Translations under genes and position numbers: made by a program
Shown: in pieces, positions 29,859-33,969 of the stretch
Position numbering within the stretch: position 1 is the first letter of the stretch
Layout of the letters: every line of letters starts with the position of its first letter
Notes under the pieces: generated by a model
Databases searched by the model: none
What the model was told of the DNA's origin: nothing
Seen by the model: the letters and a program-made list of their open reading frames with translations, nothing else
Source of the DNA: Candidatus Zipacnadia bacterium
GTDB taxonomy: Bacteria; Armatimonadota; Zipacnadia; Zipacnadales; Zipacnadaceae
DNA length: 33,969 nt
Assembly (NCBI GenBank): GCA_029821195.1
Contig: JALGTU010000043.1
Location: 1-33,969, forward strand
Direction: 5' to 3'

Positions 29859-29935
29859 GGCGGAGTAGCTCAGTTGGTTAGAGCGCGCGGTTCATACCCG
29901 CGTCGTCGGGGGTTCGAATCCCTCCTCCGCTACCA
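29859..29935 (+). tRNA. tRNA-Met (CAU anticodon, elongator type)
   Basis: A 77-nt cloverleaf with encoded CCA. The acceptor arm GGCGGAG pairs with CTCCGCT (the first pair is G-U), the D-arm reads TAGCTCAGTTGGTTAGAGC, the anticodon stem is CGCGG/CCGCG around TTCATAC with anticodon CAT, and the T-loop is TTCGAAT. The anticodon stem lacks the three consecutive G-C pairs of initiator tRNA and base 1 is paired, so it is not the initiator. A CAU anticodon can also belong to tRNA-Ile2, which TilS modifies; the D-arm is identical to that of E. coli elongator tRNA-Met, which favours Met. Confidence 0.93.
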
Positions 29936-30069
29936 TTTTTCTGCCCAGCGTCCAACGCTAAAGCATCGTGGATCCCGGACTGACTGCGCTAGCGGCAACC
30001 CATTACAAGGCCGTGAGACGCACACGGGTTCCCAATCCAGCAGCTTCCGCGTGTGGGGAGCCCCCAGCT

Positions 30070-30480
30070 ATGAAGCCTATCTCCCATGACGATCTGCGCT
30101 GGCTCCTGAGACTCCTTGATGCTGAAGGTCTGACTGAGGTCCAGGTACGTGAGGGTGAGTCAGAGGTGGTTATCGCGCGAGCGCCCTATTCGCGCGAAGC
30201 TGCCCTCGACCAGTCGCCCTACGGCGCAGAGCTGGACGAACATCATATCCCGGTGCTCGCACCCGTGGCCGGCCTGTTCTACCGCGCCGGCTCGCCCGAC
30301 GCCGAGCCTTTTGTAGAGGTAGGCGATGAGGTCATACACGGTGACACGGTGGCGCTGGTCGAGGCCATGAAGCTGTTCAACGAAGTGCCGGCGCCCGCCA
30401 CAGGCGCGGTCATCAGCATCCTGGCCGAGAATGGTCAGCAAGTTGCAGTAGATGAGGTGCTGATGGTCATTGAAACCTAG
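30070..30480 (+). CDS. accB: acetyl-CoA carboxylase biotin carboxyl carrier protein
   Basis: A 136-residue carrier of activated CO2 in the first step of fatty acid synthesis. The N-terminal helix region (about 1-40, with VQVREGESEVVIARA) is AccB-like, then a short linker, then the biotinyl domain (about 60-136) with PVLAPVAGLFYRAGSPDAEPFVEVGDEV and the biotinylation site EAMKLFNEV (K101). The usual thumb segment is present. I chose ATG 30070 with GGGGAG about 10 bases upstream; the open frame extends farther upstream but without AccB resemblance. accC, its usual partner, is not next to it. Biotin would be attached by BirA encoded at 23057. Confidence 0.92.
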   Translation: MKPISHDDLRWLLRLLDAEGLTEVQVREGESEVVIARAPYSREAALDQSPYGAELDEHHIPVLAPVAGLFYRAGSPDAEPFVEVGDEVIHGDTVALVEAMKLFNEVPAPATGAVISILAENGQQVAVDEVLMVIET

Positions 30481-30530
30481 CCCGGGCGGCGCGGTCGGCG
30501 CCACACGGGCAGGCAACAGGTGAAGCGAAA

Positions 30531-31820
30531 ATGCGAGACGGCGCGGTACAAGTGGGCATACTAGGGCTGGGAGTTGTCGGGGGCGGGCTGTACCAGATTC
30601 TGCGCGATAACGCCGAGCAGATTCGGCGTGTAGCCGGCGCGAGCGTTGAGGTGGCGGCGGCCTGCGACCTGGACACGGAGCGCCTGCGCGAGCTCTCTGT
30701 GCCCGAGGCCCTCCAGACCACCGAGGCAAGCCAGGTAATAAGCAATCCCGATATTGACATTATCGTCGAAGCTATCGGGGGGATCTCCCCGGCGCTTAAT
30801 TTTGTCACGGCGGCGATTGAGGCGGGCAAGAGCGTGGTGACCCCCAACAAGGAGATGATTGCCAAAGACGGCGGGGAGATCCTGGCGCTGGCGGAGCAGC
30901 ACGGCGTAGACGTCCAGTTTGAGGGCAGCGTGGGCGGGGTGATCCCGATCCTCAGGTCACTCAAGGAGAGCCTGGCGTCGGCGCGGATTGACCAGATAAT
31001 TGGCATTGTCAACGGTACCACCAATTATATTCTGACGGAGATGAGCGAGGCAGGCGCCGAGTTCGCCGAGGTCCTGGCCGACGCGCAGCGTGAGGGCTAC
31101 GCAGAGGCCGATCCTACCGCCGACATCGAGGGCATTGATGCCACCAATAAGCTGGCGATTCTGGCGGCGCTCGGTTTTGGCCAGCGTGTGCCGGTCGAAG
31201 AAATCTACTGCGAGGGCATCTCGGGTGTCACGGCTGCCGACATTGACTATGCCAACCGCATGGGCTACGTCATCAAGCTGCTGGCGATCGGCAAGCGCGC
31301 TGGCGACGAGCTGGAGCTGCGCGTACATCCGGCTTTGCTGCCTGCCGATCACCCCCTCGCGACAGTGCGGGGTGTGTACAACGCAATATTTGTATCCGGG
31401 CCCGAGTGCGGAGAGATTATGCTCTACGGCCAGGGGGCGGGAGCACTACCCACCGGCACGGCGGTAGCCGGCGACGTTATTGATTGCGCCCGCAATATCG
31501 TCCACGCCAGCCGCGGCCGCGCGCCGTGCACCTGCGAGGGCGAAGCAGTCCTGCGGCCGATGGCCGAGGTGGAGACCAGCGCCTACGTCCGTATGCAGGT
31601 GGCCGACCGGCCGGGCGTGCTCGGCCAGATCGCCACGGTGCTGGGCCGCGAGCAGGTTAGTATTGAGTCGGTGATTCAGGAATCTGCCCACGACGATGTT
31701 GCCGAGATTGTCTGGGTTATGCATCGCGGGCCCGAAAAGCACTTGCAGGCGGCAATGAGTGCCATTGAGGATTTGGCCGTGGTCCGGGAAATCTCCAGTA
31801 TGATCCGGGTGGTGGAGTAG
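30531..31820 (+). CDS. hom: homoserine dehydrogenase
   Basis: A 429-residue enzyme reducing aspartate semialdehyde to homoserine in the threonine/methionine branch. An NAD(P)-binding GLGVVGGG (12-19) starts the Rossmann domain. VTPNKEMIAKDG, VGGVIPILRSLKESL, GIVNGTTNYILTEM and the signature AEADPTADIEGIDATNKLAILA identify the catalytic domain. An ACT domain (about 351-429, RMQVADRPGVLGQIATVLG) suggests feedback control by threonine. AGGTGA precedes the ATG at 30531. threonine synthase starts 2 bp after its stop, so they form an operon; the homoserine kinase thrB is missing from the window. Confidence 0.96.
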   Translation: MRDGAVQVGILGLGVVGGGLYQILRDNAEQIRRVAGASVEVAAACDLDTERLRELSVPEALQTTEASQVISNPDIDIIVEAIGGISPALNFVTAAIEAGKSVVTPNKEMIAKDGGEILALAEQHGVDVQFEGSVGGVIPILRSLKESLASARIDQIIGIVNGTTNYILTEMSEAGAEFAEVLADAQREGYAEADPTADIEGIDATNKLAILAALGFGQRVPVEEIYCEGISGVTAADIDYANRMGYVIKLLAIGKRAGDELELRVHPALLPADHPLATVRGVYNAIFVSGPECGEIMLYGQGAGALPTGTAVAGDVIDCARNIVHASRGRAPCTCEGEAVLRPMAEVETSAYVRMQVADRPGVLGQIATVLGREQVSIESVIQESAHDDVAEIVWVMHRGPEKHLQAAMSAIEDLAVVREISSMIRVVE

Positions 31821-31822
31821 CA

Positions 31823-32914
31823 GTGGACGAGCCCCGCCAGGGCCCCGCCGGACGATGGCACGGGGTAATCGAGGCGTACCGCCAGTACCTGCCGGTCAGC
31901 GACGAGACGCCGGTGGTCACTCTGCTGGAGGGCGATACACCGCTAATCCGGTCGCGGCACATCGGACCCAGCCTGCCGGGCAATATCCAGCTCTATTTCA
32001 AGTACGAGGGCACCAATCCCACCGGCTCGTTCAAGGACCGGGGGATGACGATGGCCATCTCCAAGGCCAAGGAGGAGGGTGCCCGCATTACGATGTGCGC
32101 CTCCACCGGCAACACCTCCGCGTCAGCAGCGGCGTATTCCGCGGCAGCGGGGATGCAATCGGTGGTGCTGATCCCGGAGGGCTACGTCGCGCTGGGCAAG
32201 CTGGCCCAGGCCCTGGCGCACGGTGCGCGGGCTATCCAGGTGGCCGGTAACTTCGACGACTGCCTAAAGATAGTGCGCGACATTACTGACAACTACCCGG
32301 TAACGCTGGTCAATTCGCTCAACCCGTATCGCCTCGAGGGGCAAAAGACCGCCGCCTTTGAGGTATGCGACGCGCTGGGCCGAGCGCCGGATTTCCACGT
32401 TCTGCCGGTGGGCAATGCCGGCAACATTAGCGCGTATTGGATGGGGTATAAGGAATACCAGCAGGCCGGCGTGACCGAGTCCGTGCCGCACATGCTCGGC
32501 TGGCAGGCGGCAGGAGCAGCGCCGCTAGTGCTGGGCAAGCCGGTGGCGAATCCCGAGACGTTGGCGACGGCTATCCGCATCGGCAACCCGGCCCGCTGGC
32601 AGGAAGCGGCGGCGGCAGTGGAGGAATCGGGTGGGCTGGTGCGAATTGTGACTGACGATGAGATTCTGGCTGCCTACGCGCAGTTGGCAAGTCAGGAGGG
32701 CATCTTCGCGGAACCGGCCTCCGGCGCGGGCGTAGCCGGCGTCATCAAGCTGGCCCACGAGGGCTTTTTCGGCGCCGAGCCAGTGATAGTGGTCTGCACG
32801 GTAACCGGGCACGGGCTGAAGGACCCGGACCGGGCCGTCGCGCTGGCCCCGGAGCCGGAGAAGGCACCACCGCAGACCGCAGCAGTTGTAGAAATGTTAG
32901 CCCTTGAGACGTAG
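31823..32914 (+). CDS. thrC: threonine synthase
   Basis: A 363-residue PLP enzyme converting O-phosphohomoserine to threonine. The cofactor lysine is K71 in TGSFKDRGM, the phosphate-binding loop is STGNTSASAAAYSAAAGM (94-111), and LVNSLNPYRLEGQKTAAFE and LPVGNAGNISAYWMGYKEY are typical of the short (class II-like bacterial) form. Start is GTG at 31823, with GTGGAG in the end of hom acting as ribosome site. The gene ends 28 bp before the purC start. Confidence 0.96.
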   Translation: MDEPRQGPAGRWHGVIEAYRQYLPVSDETPVVTLLEGDTPLIRSRHIGPSLPGNIQLYFKYEGTNPTGSFKDRGMTMAISKAKEEGARITMCASTGNTSASAAAYSAAAGMQSVVLIPEGYVALGKLAQALAHGARAIQVAGNFDDCLKIVRDITDNYPVTLVNSLNPYRLEGQKTAAFEVCDALGRAPDFHVLPVGNAGNISAYWMGYKEYQQAGVTESVPHMLGWQAAGAAPLVLGKPVANPETLATAIRIGNPARWQEAAAAVEESGGLVRIVTDDEILAAYAQLASQEGIFAEPASGAGVAGVIKLAHEGFFGAEPVIVVCTVTGHGLKDPDRAVALAPEPEKAPPQTAAVVEMLALET

Positions 32915-32942
32915 CATCATAAGTGCTAGGGAGGTAGCAGTT

Positions 32943-33842
32943 GTGTCTGAATCTGTCGAGAAGACAATTCTGGCCACGCATATGCCCGGTGCGGACGCCC
33001 GCCGATCAGGGAAGGTCCGGGACATCTACGAATTCGGCAATAATCTGCTTATTGTGGCGACCGACCGGATATCTTGCTTCGACGTGGTGATGCCCAATGG
33101 TATCCCCGGCAAGGGCATAATTCTGACCAAGATTTCCGAGTTCTGGTTCCGAAGAACCGAGCAGCTCGTGCCCAATCATCTCATCTCCACCGATCTGGCT
33201 GATTTTCCAGAAGCGGTGGCGGACTACGCCGAGCTGCTCCAGGGCCGCTCCATGTGGGTGCGCAAGGCCAAGATCGTGCCGGTCGAGTGTGTCGTGCGCG
33301 GGTACCTCGCCGGCTCGGCATGGCAGTCGTACCAGGAAAGCGGAGAGATTTGCGGGCAGAAGCTGCCGGAGGGCCTGGTGGAGGCCGATAAGCTGCCTGA
33401 ACCGATATTCACCCCGGCCACTAAGGCGTCCTCGGGACATGACGTGAACATCACCCGGGAGGAGGTAGCTGCCATTGCCGGTGAGCGACTGGCCAAAGAC
33501 CTGGAGAGCGAGGCGCTCCGACTGTACCACTTTGGCGCGCAATATGCGGCCGAGTGCGGCTTCATCCTTGCCGACGCCAAGTTCGAGTTCGGACTGATCA
33601 ATGGCGATTTGACCGTAGCTGATGAGATCTTCACGCCGGATGCGTCTCGCTACTGGGATATCGAGCAGTGGGAGCCTGGCCACCCCCAGGAATCCTTTGA
33701 CAAGCAGTACGTCCGCGACTATCTGGAGGGCCTAGACTGGGACAAGACGCCCCCTGCTCCTGAACTTCCCCCAGAAGTCGTTGCCCGAACTCGCGAGATC
33801 TACCTCGAGACGATGCAGCGGCTGATTGGGCCATCCGACTAG
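32943..33842 (+). CDS. purC: phosphoribosylaminoimidazole-succinocarboxamide synthase
   Basis: A 299-residue SAICAR synthetase joining CAIR and aspartate in purine synthesis. Conserved: RSGKVRDIYE (21-30), ATDRISCFDVVMPNGIPGKG (39-58), VECVVRGYLAGSAW, the signature LPEPIFTPATKAS, and KFEFGLINGDLTVADEIFTPDASRYW. It is the longer form common in many phyla. I chose GTG 32943 with GGGAGG upstream; in-frame upstream sequence from 32904 overlaps thrC and is not conserved in type. It continues the amino-acid/purine run and works just before PurB, encoded upstream in the window. Confidence 0.96.
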   Translation: MSESVEKTILATHMPGADARRSGKVRDIYEFGNNLLIVATDRISCFDVVMPNGIPGKGIILTKISEFWFRRTEQLVPNHLISTDLADFPEAVADYAELLQGRSMWVRKAKIVPVECVVRGYLAGSAWQSYQESGEICGQKLPEGLVEADKLPEPIFTPATKASSGHDVNITREEVAAIAGERLAKDLESEALRLYHFGAQYAAECGFILADAKFEFGLINGDLTVADEIFTPDASRYWDIEQWEPGHPQESFDKQYVRDYLEGLDWDKTPPAPELPPEVVARTREIYLETMQRLIGPSD

Positions 33843-33856
33843 AAAGATTGGTCGCC

Positions 33857-33969
33857 ATGGCGAGTAGCACTGGTGGTCTGCGGCAGGCGGTCCGGGAAAC
33901 GGTGCGCCGTTACCGGATGCTGCAGGCCGGGGACAAAGTATTGGTGGCGGTCTCGGGCGGGCCGGATTC
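33857..33969 (+). CDS. tilS: tRNA(Ile)-lysidine synthase, N-terminal fragment (cut by window end)
   Basis: The first 37 codons are present, starting at ATG 33857. They read MASSTGGLRQAVRETVRRYR..., reaching LVAVSGGPD at the window edge. VAVSGGPDS is the PP-loop ATP-pyrophosphatase motif of TilS, which converts C34 of the CAU-anticodon tRNA-Ile2 to lysidine. Related PP-loop enzymes (TtcA, MesJ-like) share the motif, but the position of the loop about 30 residues in and the helical lead fit TilS. Starts 14 bp after purC. The rest lies outside the window. Confidence 0.8.
   Translation, partial: MASSTGGLRQAVRETVRRYRMLQAGDKVLVAVSGGPD

Noticed and set aside
29859-29935. Initiator tRNA-fMet
   Set aside because: The first acceptor pair is formed (G-U) and the anticodon stem is CGCGG/CCGCG, lacking the three G-C pairs that mark initiators.
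1-33969. Mobile elements, prophage, toxin-antitoxin or defence genes
   Set aside because: No transposase, integrase, phage, restriction or toxin-like product was recognised on either strand; the window looks like stable chromosomal backbone.

Overview
This is a bacterial chromosomal segment with high GC content, dense coding, frequent GTG/TTG starts and many short intergenic gaps or overlaps. It encodes a type IV pilus alignment complex with an outer-membrane secretin (PilMNOPQ-like) and FtsEX with EnvC-like factors, so the host is most likely diderm. No rRNA or taxon-specific marker is present. The mix of diderm envelope genes, an AroK-AroB fusion, an STN-bearing anti-sigma factor and TIM-barrel sugar enzymes would fit an uncultivated lineage such as Armatimonadota or a relative, but that placement is only a guess. 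I see no phage, insertion sequence or CRISPR array.

Layout. The minus strand from about 10.9 kb down to 0.15 kb carries ftsE, ftsX, two tandem coiled-coil M23 peptidases, an S41 C-terminal processing protease, a LysM-G5 membrane protein, then (after a 0.3 kb gap with a strong hairpin) a polyprenyl synthase, ispH, a phosphate butyryl/acetyltransferase and a sugar-phosphate isomerase-like protein. The first part is a cell-division peptidoglycan-remodelling module; the second joins isoprenoid synthesis to acyl-phosphate metabolism.

A 218 bp divergent region (10906-11123) holds a good sigma70-type promoter on each strand. Rightward from it run pilM, pilN, pilO, a pilP-like gene, a short secretin-N-domain protein and pilQ, then aroC and an aroK-aroB fusion. 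This resembles the pilMNOPQ-aroK-aroB order known from Proteobacteria. Next come a kinase-less PASTA protein, an ECF sigma factor, its zinc-finger anti-sigma factor (which ends in a secretin-like STN domain), birA, a TPR-polysaccharide deacetylase, a secreted GH-like protein and purB. A small basic protein with its own promoter, a CAU-anticodon tRNA, accB, hom, thrC, purC and the first 37 codons of tilS complete the window.

How it fits together. Much of the window concerns the envelope: septal peptidoglycan hydrolysis (FtsEX plus M23, protease, LysM/G5, PASTA), the pilus secretin and its inner-membrane platform, a sigma/anti-sigma pair that may sense something in the periplasm, and polysaccharide processing. 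The rest is housekeeping biosynthesis (isoprenoid, chorismate, threonine, purine, biotin/acyl carboxylase). The most unusual observations are the STN domain on the anti-sigma factor, the Met/Glu-rich tails shared by PilN, PilO and the PilP-like protein, and the short secretin-like protein with a repeat tail placed just before pilQ.
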